The notes beneath the pieces were generated by a model. The model saw only the letters and a list, made by a program, of their open reading frames with translations. It made no database searches and had not been told where the DNA came from. A program made the translations under genes and the position numbers. A stretch of DNA of 64,000 nucleotides, from assembly GCF_013114835.1 (NCBI RefSeq), contig NZ_JAAVLW010000001.1, positions 248,001-312,000 on the forward strand. Reading direction: 5' to 3'. Below, piece by piece: positions 1-9,615 of the stretch (position 1 is its first letter; every line of letters starts with the position of its first letter). Source of the stretch: Bradyrhizobium archetypum (lineage in GTDB: Bacteria; Pseudomonadota; Alphaproteobacteria; Rhizobiales; Xanthobacteraceae).

Positions 1-697
1 AGGAGACGATGCTCTGGCGCGACACGATGTCTTCGCGAACCGCTGTATAGATGTGGATGAGCGCAAACGTCACGATCATCCATAGGCCGAGATGATGCCA
101 GGTGTGGACGTCCTGGCTGTTCGGCCAAATCGAAAACACCCAGCCGAACAGCTTGTACTGCCAGCTGTCGTTGCCGGTGCCCTGTGCGTAGAGTGCAAAG
201 CCGGTGATGATCATGAACGCGATCGCCAGCGTAAACATGAAGAACATCGCAAGCTGGGCCAGCGGATTGTGCGCGACGTATTTCTTTGGCTCGGCCGCAA
301 CGAAAGCGTACCAGCGAATCTCGTGCCACACCTCGCGCCAATAGCTCTTGCGCCAGAGCGGCACGTAGAAAATCTGCTTAGCGTGGGGGTTGCCCATGAA
401 CGCCCAGTAAATGCGCAAGAGGAAGCCGAGCGTGAGCACGTAGCCTGCGAAGAAATGCGCAAAACGGATATAGCCGAACAGGAAATTGTCGCTTGCCTCT
501 CCTGGCATGGTCGGTATCGCGCTGCCAATGAAATATCCGCTGAGACCCAACACCAGGATTGCCGCGGCGTTGATCCAATGCCACAGCCGCACCGGCGCCT
601 CGTAGACATAGACGACGCCGCGCTCGGCCCTGCGGCCGGAGCGTACCGCAACGGCCGCGACAGCGGCGGTTAGCGCTTGCGGAGATTTGTCCAACAA
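1..697 (-). CDS. hupC: Ni/Fe-hydrogenase b-type cytochrome subunit HupC (3' end off window)
   Basis: Membrane dihaem cytochrome b that anchors HupSL and passes electrons from H2 to quinone. The minus-strand frame reads through a VYEAPVRLWHWINA stretch, a hydrophobic segment, a FLLRIYWAFMGNPHAKQIF region, and HTWHHLGLWMIVTFALIHIY near the left edge, all typical of HupC/HyaC and rich in candidate haem-ligand His. There is no ATG; tandem TTG codons at 697 and 694 follow a GGAGGAG ribosome site that sits over the hupL stop, so TTG is the likely start. It is 11 bases downstream of hupL and surely co-transcribed. The protein continues beyond base 1, so the C-terminus is not seen. Confidence 0.9.
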   Translation of the reverse strand, partial: MLDKSPQALTAAVAAVAVRSGRRAERGVVYVYEAPVRLWHWINAAAILVLGLSGYFIGSAIPTMPGEASDNFLFGYIRFAHFFAGYVLTLGFLLRIYWAFMGNPHAKQIFYVPLWRKSYWREVWHEIRWYAFVAAEPKKYVAHNPLAQLAMFFMFTLAIAFMIITGFALYAQGTGNDSWQYKLFGWVFSIWPNSQDVHTWHHLGLWMIVTFALIHIYTAVREDIVSRQSIVS

Positions 698-708
698 TGC
701 CTCCTCCG

Positions 709-2499
709 CTAGCGGACCTTGACCATTGCCATTTCCTGGCCACCCGGCCCCATCACATGGGTGGAGCAGGCCAGGCATGGATCAAAGGAATGGATCGTGC
801 GCAGGATTTCCAGCGGCTTCTCCGGATCAGCGATCGGCGTATCCATCAGCGAGGCCTCAAACGCACCGATATTTCGCTTTGGATCACGCGGCGAGCCGTT
901 CCATGTCGTCGGCACAACGCACTGGTAGTTGTCGATCTTGGTCTCCTTGATCTTGATCCAGTGCCCGAGCGCACCACGCGGCGCCTCGGTAAAACCGTAT
1001 CCCTTGGCTTCCTTCGGCCAGCTCTCCGGCTTCCATTTATCGATGTTGGCGGTAGCGGTGTCACCCGCTTTGATATTCGCCATAAGCTTGTCCTGGAAAT
1101 GGCGCATCTGGCGCGCGGCCCATTGGCATTCGAGCGCACGCGTCGCAGTGCGGCCGAGCGTCGAGAAGAGTGCAGCGAAGGGAAGATCGAGTGTCTTCAG
1201 CAGCTTCTCGGTCGGTTCCTTGAACTCCGCTTTGCCTTGGGCGTGACCTATGATGTATCGCGCCAGCGGTCCCACCTCGACGGCGTTGCCGCGCCAACGA
1301 GGCGCCTTGATCCACGAATATTTGTCGCCTTCGTCGAGCTCCTTGATGTCGGTCCTGGTGCCCTTGAAATTGGGCCCGAGCTGGAAGTTCGGCTCGGTGA
1401 CACCATCCCAGGGATGCAGACCCCTCGTTTCATCAGGATATTTGTACCAGGAATGGGCGACGAACTCCTGGATCTGCTCGGGATCGCCGTGATCGATCGG
1501 CAGGACTTCGCTGAAATTGCCATTGAGGATCACGCCGCGCGGCTGCTTGAGGTTTTTCGCGGAATAATCATTGGCTTTCTCGGGAATGTCGCCATAGGAC
1601 ATTACGCTCTTACCCGAGAGACCGCCGCCAAAGAGCCAATCCTTGTAGAAGGAGCCAATCACGGTAACGTCGGGCAGATAAACCTGCTCGACGAATTCGA
1701 TCGAGCGGCCAATGATCGAGGATACCAGGTTCAGCCGCTCCATGTTGATGGCGCCCACCGCACCGGTACCATCAACATTGACGGCACAGGCCACGCCACC
1801 GACCAGCCAGTTCGGATGCGGGTTCTTGCCGCCATAGATGGCGTGGATCTTGACGACGTCCTTTTGGAAGTCGAGCGCTTCTAGGTAATGCGCCAAGGCC
1901 ATCAGGTTCGCTTCCGGCGGAAGCTTATAGGCCGGATGCCCCCAATAGGCATTCTTAAAAGGGCCGAGCTGGCCCGATTCAACGAACTTGGTGAGCCTGA
2001 TCTGCAGATGCTTGAAATAGCCTGGCGATGATAGAGGCCAGGAGGAGACCGATTGCGCCAACGCAGAGGTCGCCTTGGGATCGGCCTTAAGGGCAGAAAT
2101 CACGTCGACCCAATCCAACGCGTGCAGGTGATAGAAGTGCACAAGATGATCATGCACCTGCAGGCAGAGCTGCATGATATTGCGGATCGAATTAGCATTC
2201 TCGGGAATGATGATGCCCAGCGCGTTCTCAACCGACCGCACCGAGGTGAGCGCATGCGTGCCAGTGCAGACGCCGCAAATCCGCTCGGTGAACGCCCAGG
2301 CATCGCGAGGATCGCGTCCACGCAGGATCGTCTCGATGCCGCGCCACATAGTTCCGGATGAGACCGCGTTGCGGATCACATTGTCGGAATCGAGATTGAC
2401 CTCGACGCGGAGGTGGCCTTCGACCCGGGTCAGCGGATCGACGACAATGCGTTTGCCGGAATTGTCGAGCTTGAACCCATTGGATGTCTGGGCGCCCAT
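709..2499 (-). CDS. hupL: Uptake [NiFe]-hydrogenase large subunit HupL
   Basis: Catalytic subunit of the periplasm-facing H2 uptake hydrogenase. The 596-aa product, the length I recall for B. japonicum HupL, shows the N-terminal L1 motif [10 protein letters not shown] (Cys75 and Cys78) and the C-terminal L2 motif DPCLACSTH (Cys575, Cys578, His581), which together bind the NiFe(CN)2CO site. A 15-residue tail after His581 is the peptide normally removed by the HupD endopeptidase after nickel insertion. The ATG at 2499 is preceded by AGGGAAGAG; the frame is open further upstream into hupS, but that part is a shadow. It lies 23 bases after hupS in the same operon. Confidence 0.97.
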   Translation of the reverse strand: MGAQTSNGFKLDNSGKRIVVDPLTRVEGHLRVEVNLDSDNVIRNAVSSGTMWRGIETILRGRDPRDAWAFTERICGVCTGTHALTSVRSVENALGIIIPENANSIRNIMQLCLQVHDHLVHFYHLHALDWVDVISALKADPKATSALAQSVSSWPLSSPGYFKHLQIRLTKFVESGQLGPFKNAYWGHPAYKLPPEANLMALAHYLEALDFQKDVVKIHAIYGGKNPHPNWLVGGVACAVNVDGTGAVGAINMERLNLVSSIIGRSIEFVEQVYLPDVTVIGSFYKDWLFGGGLSGKSVMSYGDIPEKANDYSAKNLKQPRGVILNGNFSEVLPIDHGDPEQIQEFVAHSWYKYPDETRGLHPWDGVTEPNFQLGPNFKGTRTDIKELDEGDKYSWIKAPRWRGNAVEVGPLARYIIGHAQGKAEFKEPTEKLLKTLDLPFAALFSTLGRTATRALECQWAARQMRHFQDKLMANIKAGDTATANIDKWKPESWPKEAKGYGFTEAPRGALGHWIKIKETKIDNYQCVVPTTWNGSPRDPKRNIGAFEASLMDTPIADPEKPLEILRTIHSFDPCLACSTHVMGPGGQEMAMVKVR

Positions 2500-2522
2500 C
2501 GTTGTCTCTTCCCTGAATTCGA

Positions 2523-3614
2523 TTATTTTTCCTGAGCTACGCTGCCTGGATTCCGGGTCAGCCGCTTCGCGGCCGTGACCGCCGCGTGCGCGGCAACGGC
2601 TAGGCCGACCGCGCCGGCAGCGGCCATGCCGATCTGATCGGCGTTGGCCTCGATGCCGAATTGCCTGATGGTCGTCAGTCGATCGTAAAATGAGCCCTTG
2701 TCCCAGAAGCCGTCTTCGGAGCAGCCGAAACAGCCGTGGCCGGATTGGATCGGGAAGGAAACGCCGCCGTTCCACCGAACGGCCGAGCAGGCGTTGTAGG
2801 TGGTCGGCCCTTTGCAGCCCATCTTGTAGAGGCAATAGCCCTTGCGCGCGGACTCGTCGTCCCACCCCTCGACAAACTGGCCGGCGTCGAAATGGGGACG
2901 CCTATAGCACTTGTCGTGGATGCGCTGGGAATAGAACATCTTTGGACGCCCTTGGCGGTCGAGCTCGGGAAGCTTTCCGAACGTGGTGATGAAGGTCACC
3001 AAGGCGGTCATGACCTCTGCGATGGGCGGGCAGCCGGGCACCTTGATGATCGGTTTGTTCGTGATCACTTTATCGATCGGCGTCGCCCAAGTGGGATTAG
3101 GCTTGGCCGCTTGCACGCAACCCCAGGCCGCACAAGTCCCCCAAGCGATGATCGCCATGGAATCTTCCGCCATCGCCCTGAGCTTTTCGACGAACGGCTT
3201 GCCGCCATCAATGCAGAACATGCCACCTTCGTTCAGCGGCGCATTGCCTTCAACGGCAAGCACATATTCGCCCTTGTACTTGGCGCGGATCTCCTCGATG
3301 ATGGCTTCGGCCTGGTGTCCTGCCGCCGCCATGATCAGGGCGTCATAATCCAGCGAGATCATCGACAGCACCACGTCTTTGACCAGCGGATGGGCCGAGC
3401 GGATAAAGCTTTCCGAACAGCACGTGCATTCGAGCCCGTGCATCCAGATCACGGGCACACGCGGCTTTGTCTCCAGCGCGTTGGCAATTTGGCTTGCCGC
3501 GAGCGGACCGAGCCCGAGGCTCGTTGCCGTCAAACTGCAGAATTTGTGGAAACTACGACGCGTGATACCCTGACGTCTGATCACGCCGTAAAACGTTTCC
3601 GCTCCCCCGCCCAT
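2523..3614 (-). CDS. hupS: Uptake [NiFe]-hydrogenase small subunit HupS with Tat signal
   Basis: Electron-transfer subunit carrying Fe-S clusters that relay electrons from HupL to HupC. The 363-aa protein opens with a twin-arginine signal, TRRSFHKF at residues 18-25, so the folded HupSL pair is exported by Tat. The motif [11 protein letters not shown] begins the mature proximal cluster domain; further Cys clusters occur around [10 protein letters not shown]. The C-terminus has a hydrophobic anchor ([16 protein letters not shown]). The ATG at 3614 is first in the transcript, about 37 bases below the predicted start site of a -24/-12 promoter. The regulatory genes (hoxA, hupUV) are not in view. 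Confidence 0.97.
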   Translation of the reverse strand: MGGGAETFYGVIRRQGITRRSFHKFCSLTATSLGLGPLAASQIANALETKPRVPVIWMHGLECTCCSESFIRSAHPLVKDVVLSMISLDYDALIMAAAGHQAEAIIEEIRAKYKGEYVLAVEGNAPLNEGGMFCIDGGKPFVEKLRAMAEDSMAIIAWGTCAAWGCVQAAKPNPTWATPIDKVITNKPIIKVPGCPPIAEVMTALVTFITTFGKLPELDRQGRPKMFYSQRIHDKCYRRPHFDAGQFVEGWDDESARKGYCLYKMGCKGPTTYNACSAVRWNGGVSFPIQSGHGCFGCSEDGFWDKGSFYDRLTTIRQFGIEANADQIGMAAAGAVGLAVAAHAAVTAAKRLTRNPGSVAQEK

Positions 3615-3661
3615 AAATTCTTCCCCGAGATCTACAATCGACGACTTGCCGACGCTCGGGT

Positions 3662-3677
3662 AGCAAGAAGCAGGCCA
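3662..3677 (-). promoter_or_regulatory. Sigma-54 (-24/-12) promoter of hupSLC
   Basis: Read on the minus strand the site is TGGCCTGCTTCTTGCT: GG and GC are exactly 10 bases apart, and it differs from the TGGCAYR-N4-TTGCW consensus at one base. It would start transcription near 3651, leaving a short leader to the hupS ATG at 3614. RpoN-dependent hupS promoters activated by HoxA or NifA with IHF are known in rhizobia. I found no clean TGT-N10-ACA NifA site upstream, so HoxA-type activation is the more likely inference. Confidence 0.75.
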
Positions 3678-4068
3678 CTACCACACATGAAACACTTGAG
3701 AGATACAAGCCGTTTCCAGAAGAAACGCTCAAATTAGTCACGTAAGGGCGATGAGAGCCGGGGAAACGGAACGCATTCAATCAGAAAGCGGCAAGTAAGC
3801 TGTCGGCTATAGCTCCGTGACTTTGCGATCAGTCCGCCGTACACATCACGCAGGGCCTAACGAACACGATATTCTGGTCGAAGCGTATGCATGACCAAGT
3901 CGCTGTTAGACGCTATCTAATAGCCAAACATCACCTCGATGGGGCATCGCCACGTCTTTACTCGTCGAGCTCACCTTCCGCGCTTCCCGACGCGCTTTTC
4001 TGGGTCGTCGCGCGCCGCAATTCAGCGCCTCCCCTTCTTCAGCCTTTCACCAAACTGGTCCCTCAGCA
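3678..4068. other. Intergenic region between hupS promoter and GNAT gene
   Basis: I see no convincing gene. The stretch should hold the upstream activator and IHF sites of the hupS promoter and the 3' end of the GNAT transcript. Short open frames here have no recognisable product and no good ribosome site. Confidence 0.5.
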
Positions 4069-4599
4069 CTAGACTGGATTATCCAGGCTCACAATGTCCT
4101 CGATCACGTCAGGTGGTTCATCCCGGCCTGTGAGCCGCTTATCGTAGAAGATCACTGCATATCCGTGCAACATCCCTTCCTTGCGGCGAACGTAGCCAAC
4201 CGTCTCATAAAGTCTTTGAGCCCCTACTTGGATCTTTGTCGTGTCGAGAATTATCCGCTTAAATCCTAGAGAGCCGGCTCGCGATTCCAATTTACTAAGA
4301 ATCCTCCTCCCAAGCCCTCGTCGTTGAAAGGCGGGATCGACCCGCATCCGCTTCAGCTCTGCGACATCACCGTCAACAGGTTTCAATCCTCCCATGGCAA
4401 CGAGTCGGGAACCAATATGCGCAACCACGAAGTCTCCGCCTGACGCGATGTATACTTCTCCAATGTTGCGTAAATCATCCTCCCACGCTCCTTCCGGGCC
4501 ACGCACACCAACACTCTCCGATGCGCTTCTATGCATATGCCATACATTATCAGTATCCCCCGACTCAAACCGACGAAAGATCACCTCGTCTTGAGACAT
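4069..4599 (-). CDS. GNAT-family N-acetyltransferase
   Basis: Predicted acetyl-CoA-dependent N-acetyltransferase of 176 aa with one GNAT fold. The core shows LVAMGGLKPVDGDVAELKRM (beta4) followed by VDPAFQRRGLGRRIL, the acetyl-CoA pyrophosphate-binding loop of the Q/RxxGxG/A type, then a beta5 strand RIILDTT. The substrate cannot be read from the sequence. It lies 56 bases downstream of the PrnB-like gene on the same strand and could be the last gene of that transcript, in which case it may acetylate the amine product of the two upstream enzymes. That role is inference; stand-alone GNATs of this sort are common. Confidence 0.8.
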   Translation of the reverse strand: MSQDEVIFRRFESGDTDNVWHMHRSASESVGVRGPEGAWEDDLRNIGEVYIASGGDFVVAHIGSRLVAMGGLKPVDGDVAELKRMRVDPAFQRRGLGRRILSKLESRAGSLGFKRIILDTTKIQVGAQRLYETVGYVRRKEGMLHGYAVIFYDKRLTGRDEPPDVIEDIVSLDNPV

Positions 4600-4655
4600 C
4601 GAACATCACCTTTCGACCGGTGTCGGACGCCGCACATCTGGCGCATACCGTCAGC

Positions 4656-5843
4656 TTACGGACGCGCCGCCGTTAACAGCCGCTGTGAAAGAACAGCCTC
4701 AACACTTTCCGACGCCTCAACTCCGACAATTGGACGACCCGGTTCAATCGTATATTTTAAAGCAGTAATACGGTGCATCCGGGTAAACTGATCCAGCGCA
4801 TAAACACAAGACGCGCGCAGCTTTCCGATTTCAGGGCCGTGGCGTTCCATGACGGGCGAAATGGTTGCAGACCTAGGAAAGTCCGCTCTCCCTTCTAGCC
4901 AAGTTGGCGTGAGCTCCGCGCTTTTGCCCGGTGACAACCAGCGGAACACCTCGTGAATGCATACCTGCGGATAGTATTCGGACAGCCGATATACATCCCT
5001 ATAAAATTGCGGTTTCTGTTGGAAGAGTTCTTCACCGGCTAGTAGCACCGAGACCGCCACGATGCGGGCAGAGAACCGGCCGCTCGGGCCAAGCCTGTTC
5101 TTGTAAGGATTTTTTCCGTAGAACACACGAAATTGGCCGAATAGGTCAGGCGACATATGCTCATAAAAGCGCGTCAGAACACAATTTGCTGACTCAAGGC
5201 GCTCCAAGCACACCGCAAGACATTGACGAGCGTCCGCGCCAGCACCGTCACGCAACTCAAGTAGAGCATCGATTGCTAGCTGTAGCTCGCTCTCGATGAG
5301 TTGGTGACCCAAGCAAAAATCTCGCTCTTCGACCCCAGCCGCGCCGAGGCAATATACGCGTGGATCGCTCTGTACCGGGTTCGCAAGAATCATATCTTCA
5401 TACGAGAGGACCTCAATGCTAGGCTGCCGATGACGACTTAAGCGAGCAAGACGGCTCAGTTCCTCTCCCACCGTCAACTCGGCTTCCACCGGATGAAGAC
5501 CGGCAAACGCTGACATCTGATAAGCACAGTTGACGAGATAGTGGATGTCGGTCTTAGCGATCGCGAAGTCGGGCTGCGGCAGATTCAGCAGCTGTACGTC
5601 ATAGTCAGTCGACGCAATCATCGCATTAATGCTTCGTCCAAGAGCCTTGACCCCTTCATCTGGCCGTTTACTACCTTTGATCTCGGCAATGCAGTGCGGC
5701 AGCTGATCGGCTACAAAATTGCTGACAAGCCCAAGCGGGCGTTTTCGCTGCCCGCGATCAATGCTGTCGGTCAGATGAGAAAATATCTGCTGCGCTCGAT
5801 AGGACGGCGGCTCCGGCGTGGAAAAGAATAAGCTAGCGACCAT
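4656..5843 (-). CDS. PrnB/IDO-like putative haem-dependent oxygenase (DUF1864-like)
   Basis: A 395-aa protein that resembles, from memory of the sequence, PrnB, the pyrrolnitrin enzyme that rearranges 7-chlorotryptophan and belongs to the IDO/TDO haem dioxygenase superfamily. Shared landmarks in order are a helix LESANCVLTRFYEHMSPDLF (217-236), RVFYGKNP, LGPSGRFSAR (251-260, the position of the distal-pocket glycine-rich loop), a YRDVY...YPQV...FRWLS block (281-303), and a C-terminal helix TRMHRITALKY in which His357 falls where PrnB has its proximal haem ligand. The ATG at 5843 is 18 bases after the radical SAM gene, so the two are almost certainly an operon. Fold assignment is moderate; substrate unknown; tryptophan or a derivative is a guess. 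Confidence 0.6.
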   Translation of the reverse strand: MVASLFFSTPEPPSYRAQQIFSHLTDSIDRGQRKRPLGLVSNFVADQLPHCIAEIKGSKRPDEGVKALGRSINAMIASTDYDVQLLNLPQPDFAIAKTDIHYLVNCAYQMSAFAGLHPVEAELTVGEELSRLARLSRHRQPSIEVLSYEDMILANPVQSDPRVYCLGAAGVEERDFCLGHQLIESELQLAIDALLELRDGAGADARQCLAVCLERLESANCVLTRFYEHMSPDLFGQFRVFYGKNPYKNRLGPSGRFSARIVAVSVLLAGEELFQQKPQFYRDVYRLSEYYPQVCIHEVFRWLSPGKSAELTPTWLEGRADFPRSATISPVMERHGPEIGKLRASCVYALDQFTRMHRITALKYTIEPGRPIVGVEASESVEAVLSQRLLTAARP

Positions 5844-5861
5844 TGACGAGCGCGCCCGATT

Positions 5862-7337
5862 TCATCGAAAGACAGCTTGCATTTCTGCACTTGACCCGTA
5901 TCTTGCGGCCGGCGAGTAGTCGTGTTTTTCGAGCAGATCGGTTCGCTTGTCTGTTATCCTGCTATCGTTGTACGCGACCCGCTCAAGCACATTGTCGGAG
6001 AAAAATTGCAGCGATACAGCGCCCGCGTTGATATTGCCGGCGGCAGTTAATGACAGCACGCCATCGTTCGAGATGCAGACGAGACCCGCCTCTCTTAAGA
6101 TTTCAAGCTCACGGCAAAAGTATTTTTCAACCGATACTCCAAATTCCCGCTCGAAGCGGGAGAGCAACACTCCGCTGCTTCGCAAGGCAAACATTAACGT
6201 TCTGCGCATGAGGTCGTCCTGCGACAGTACAACCCCCTTCCACACTGGCTTCTCGCCTGCCTCAACCCTAGAAAGGTAGCGATCTAAATCTGCCTCGTTG
6301 TAGAACTGGCACTGGCTCATGTAACCAAATCCGCCAACCCCAAACGGGACAAGATTATTGTCATTCCAGGAATCGTACTTACGGCGCTGTTGAACGGAGT
6401 GTGGCTGCGACCTCTTAGTCCAATAGAAAATCGGCCCGTGGCGATAGCCGAGTTTCGTGAGGATATGTTCTGCCATAAAGTGCATTATGATGCGCTCTTT
6501 AGCCCCGGCGAATTGATATCGCCCTCTAGCCAAATGGCGGGCTACGGGGTCAGTCGATTTAAACATCAATGGGAATACATTGAACTTCTCTATGCCCATG
6601 TCCAATAGGCCGATAATCGAGTCGTACCAGCTCCGGAGCGTTTGCTGCGGCAGCCCATACATGAGGTCAAGCGACAGATTCTCAACGCCCATCTCATTCA
6701 GCAGTTTTACGATTTGTATCACCTCCTCCACACCGTGCCCGCGGTTCAGTATGCGCAAAATACTTCGATCTAGACTTTGAACGCCAAGCACGAAGCGGTT
6801 TACCCCACCTCTAAGCAGAGTGGATATGCGATCCGCAGCGTCCGCATGCCTCACAAGAGAGGGATGCAATTCGAAACTTACTTCGGCCCTCGATAAATCA
6901 AAGCGCTGATTAGTCATATCAAATAGTGTTTTGAGTTGATGGTTGGTCAAAAACGAGGGAGTGCCACCTCCAAAGAAAGCAGTCTCGACATCTCTGCCAG
7001 CAAGCGCCGCATCTGACCAACTCATCTCCTTATTCAAAGCCGCCAAATAACGTTCCACTCGCTCGGAAGATGGATTGATTTCCTTGGCGAAGTGGCAAAA
7101 GGTGCAATACTGATTACAGAAGGGGATGTGGAAATAGAGGTCAATTGACGACGCGACCTTATTCAACAACCTTTCGGCATCCAGGTCCCCCATTGCCTTG
7201 AGAGGCGGATAGGTGCCGACGAGATAATCGTTGTGCGTATCAAGGTGCAAGTTTCGCGATCTCAACATGTCTAGGTTAATCTCGTACGAACGGTCGATCG
7301 CGAATTCCAGGGCCTCCGAATAGCTTGGCGCGTTCAT
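5862..7337 (-). CDS. HemN-like radical SAM protein
   Basis: A 491-aa radical SAM enzyme. Residues 67-84 hold YFHIPFCNQYCTFCHF, the Cx3Cx2C cluster site (Cys74, Cys78, Cys81) in the HemN/HemW style, followed by FFGGGTPSFL, the SAM-binding glycine motif, and GVQSLD and LDLMYGLPQQ of the barrel. A C-terminal winged-helix-like part follows. It is not true HemN: an N-terminal extension replaces the PRYTSYP entry, and a HemN with that entry lies at 36.7 kb. Relatives include HemW haem chaperones, class C methyltransferases and anaerobic haem-cleaving enzymes. It is first in an apparent operon with a putative haem oxygenase. No strong promoter motif was recognised upstream. Confidence 0.85.
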   Translation of the reverse strand: MNAPSYSEALEFAIDRSYEINLDMLRSRNLHLDTHNDYLVGTYPPLKAMGDLDAERLLNKVASSIDLYFHIPFCNQYCTFCHFAKEINPSSERVERYLAALNKEMSWSDAALAGRDVETAFFGGGTPSFLTNHQLKTLFDMTNQRFDLSRAEVSFELHPSLVRHADAADRISTLLRGGVNRFVLGVQSLDRSILRILNRGHGVEEVIQIVKLLNEMGVENLSLDLMYGLPQQTLRSWYDSIIGLLDMGIEKFNVFPLMFKSTDPVARHLARGRYQFAGAKERIIMHFMAEHILTKLGYRHGPIFYWTKRSQPHSVQQRRKYDSWNDNNLVPFGVGGFGYMSQCQFYNEADLDRYLSRVEAGEKPVWKGVVLSQDDLMRRTLMFALRSSGVLLSRFEREFGVSVEKYFCRELEILREAGLVCISNDGVLSLTAAGNINAGAVSLQFFSDNVLERVAYNDSRITDKRTDLLEKHDYSPAARYGSSAEMQAVFR

Positions 7338-8072
7338 GCTTGGGGTTCCTTAGTTTTCGTGTTTAGGCAAGCCGCGATGGCAGCTGCGGCCACGTCCCAT
7401 AAATCTCTTCTTTGGCCCGTTACTGAAGCAGCACATCTCGATCAGCGACCTGCATTCGCCTTCCACTCGACCCAGATCAGATCGCACGTCGCGATGCGCA
7501 CGGCGAGACACGCGGGATGACTACAGATTGTCGAGGACAGGCAGGTGTCGCGGCCAACGCGAATATTCTTCGTGCGTTGCGAAACCTGACGGCACTCAGT
7601 GCGGCGCCTCTGTCGTTGATTTGGGTTAATCGAGTAAGTTTCATCTAGCTCCTGCGCCAACGACTGGAAGAGCGGCATAGTCGTGCGGATCCTTTACCAT
7701 CTCCCAGCAATCGACGTGCCACCAAGCACGTTTGTGCGGGCCTTGCTTGAAGAGTGAAAGCATGTGCTTCGCGCCGCGGCGACGGAATACTTCCCGCCTC
7801 GGCGTCGGTTTTCGAACATACGCGTCTTCAACCGGACACGCTGAATACGACACCACCATCGTAGCATCCATCGATTTCGCAGCCGTTTCGATGCGCGTGT
7901 CGATCCCGCCCTGAACCGGTTAGGGCCAGAATTGCTTGAAGTGGGCATGACAGCGATAAAGAAGCCCGTAATACGGCGGTGCCAGGGTTTTGGGCCGTTG
8001 CCGGCTCTGGCGGCATTTTCCAACTTTCCGGAGCTCCGCGGGCAGTTGGCGAATGGCCTTGGGAATAGCATT

Positions 8073-8545
8073 ACCCCCTGACTTCAGGGGTGTGAGATCA
8101 AATGCAAGATCTCTAAGCGGGCCTTATACTCGCCACAGTAAAGAAGCCCGATCCCTCTCGGCGGCCGAGCGGGAAGCCAGCCTCGGAGGAGCGACGCTGC
8201 TACACATCGCACCAGCTTCCGTCGGCAGAGGGATGGTGCCGACGGTTCATTTGCGGCGAGGCGTTCGCCGTTAGCTTTGGCCACGGGAAGGCCGATATCC
8301 GTTCCAAACGAAATCTAGCTCGCTTCCTTTTCTCGAAACAAGATCGAAGGAATTCAGCCCAACGTTCGCGTCAACAATATCGACAACGGCCTCAGTGTTT
8401 CCCTTCACGTAATCTTATGACGGTCCTCAAAGACCATGCTTCGCCGATAAACCCCACGGAAACGGATATTCGGCAATACTTCACCTACTGACTGATCCTG
8501 ATCCACGACGGAAATGACGTCGAGTATGTGTGCCACTCTGCGCCG
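8073..8545. repeat. Dispersed repeat, copy 1 (pairs with 33591-34046)
   Basis: This stretch and 33591-34046 are the same element in the same orientation, clearly alignable over about 460 bases despite scattered substitutions and small indels. Shared blocks include GTGTGAGATCAAATGCAAGAT (offset by a small insertion in copy 2), GGAGGAGCGACGCTGCTACA, and CCACGGGAAGGCCGATATCC. Both contain a perfect 9-bp stem, here at 8219-8245 (CCGTCGGCA...TGCCGACGG), and end in a receiver-domain remnant on the minus strand. Copy 1 lacks the nod box that abuts copy 2. Confidence 0.85.
8405..8521 (-). pseudogene. Response-regulator receiver N-terminal remnant (copy 1)
   Basis: The minus frame reads VISVVDQDQSVGEVLP, the beta1-alpha1 start of a FixJ/NodW-type receiver domain, with the second acidic residue changed to Gln. 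The frame then diverges (FRGVYRRSMVFEDRHK) and stops at 8405, so only about 15-20 residues of the domain remain. The homologous spot in copy 2 reads IFVVDDDQSMGEALTDSL. This is a fragment, not a working regulator. Confidence 0.6.
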
Positions 8546-9550
8546 CACTGCCAACGACTTCGCCTGCATCTTCGCGATGATTTTGACTGCGATAACGTTC
8601 GATCCTGTTGACCACCTTGCAGACGCATTCGAGACCTGCATTCGGCTGCTCCGACAGATCGCGCAGTGAAAGCGCAGTTGAGGTGGACTCAACTATACCG
8701 AGGGAGCGGCCGAAAACCTACACGAGGATCTGTCCTTGGTTAGTGAGCACCGATGCAACCTGGGGGCGCTTGTCCACGCCGGGGCCAGCGGGGATGCAAC
8801 TTGCGCTGCCCGTCTAATGCCGGCTCCACTGGAGATCCGCCCGATTGATGCTCTGAGTAACACCTGAACACGTTCTCAGAGCCAGGCGTTAGTCCGCAAT
8901 TGTTTTGAGGCTAAGTCAGCAGCTTACACGTTAAGGAGGCCTCCGCACAGTGGTTGCTATTATGCGCACGGCCAATGACGCTCACGTCTCTACGAGAATG
9001 CCCTGCGAGCACGCCGGAACATATGAAGCAAGAACGTCGGAAGCATGAGAAGTGGCGGGCCATCAGGACATCTCAGCTTCCCGAATTCTTCCTTGCGCCT
9101 TTTCATACACACTGTGACGATATCATTCGCTAAGTCGGAAACATCGCTTTGAAAGCATACAACCTGACGCTACGTGCGATTCAGGTGTCACTTGAAGGTC
9201 TTCGCACGAGTTTGTGAGAACTTTCGGCTTACGGATCTGCTCTTCGCTCGTTTTTTGTGCAGGAATCGTCCGTCGCCTTTCGTGCTTCAAGTCTGAGCCG
9301 CTTGCGCCTCAGTTTCGCCACGCGGTGGAGATTTGCGAAGCGCTCGGGATCAGCGTCATGACCCGGAGCTGTTCCACAAGTTGCCGGAATGCTTTGACGT
9401 TAATAGCAGGTGACTGCAAACGGCTTCACCCGGAGGCGTGAGCGCGCCTAGGGAAAATCATGCGCTTTGATGCCGATCCGGAAGTCAACTCTTGCGTTTT
9501 GTGCATCGCCAACGCATATACGCACCACGGTAGCGCGATGCGCTATCGCA

Positions 9551-9615
9551 GCCCTCCTTGGGCGTTTCCTCCCTGGACTTGGGCCGCTTGTTCATTACAA
9601 GCGGCCTCTTTTTCT
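9551..9615 (+). ncRNA. sRNA-like module with intrinsic terminator, copy A
   Basis: A CCTTGGGCGTTTCCTCCCTG stretch precedes a perfect 10-bp stem (GGCCGCTTGT 9582-9591 with ACAAGCGGCC 9597-9606) and a T-rich tail (TCTTTTTC). The same arrangement, with GGGCGTTTCCTCCCTG identical, occurs at 58020-58085. A single-stranded CCUCC before the terminator is what anti-Shine-Dalgarno small RNAs of alphaproteobacteria carry. The 5' end and promoter are not identified. Confidence 0.5.

Noticed and set aside
697-3737. Long plus-strand open frames opposite hupL and hupS
   Set aside because: They mirror the codon bias of the hydrogenase genes and encode no recognisable domain; the minus-strand products are unmistakable.
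7617-7630. FixK-like site TTGATTTGGGTTAA
   Set aside because: Second half is TTAA, not (T/G)CAA, and it is about 280 bases from the nearest start codon.
7860-7885. Partial nod-box-like ATCCATCGATTTCGCAG
   Set aside because: Only the central CGATTT is shared; no ATC-N9-GAT half and no correct spacing.
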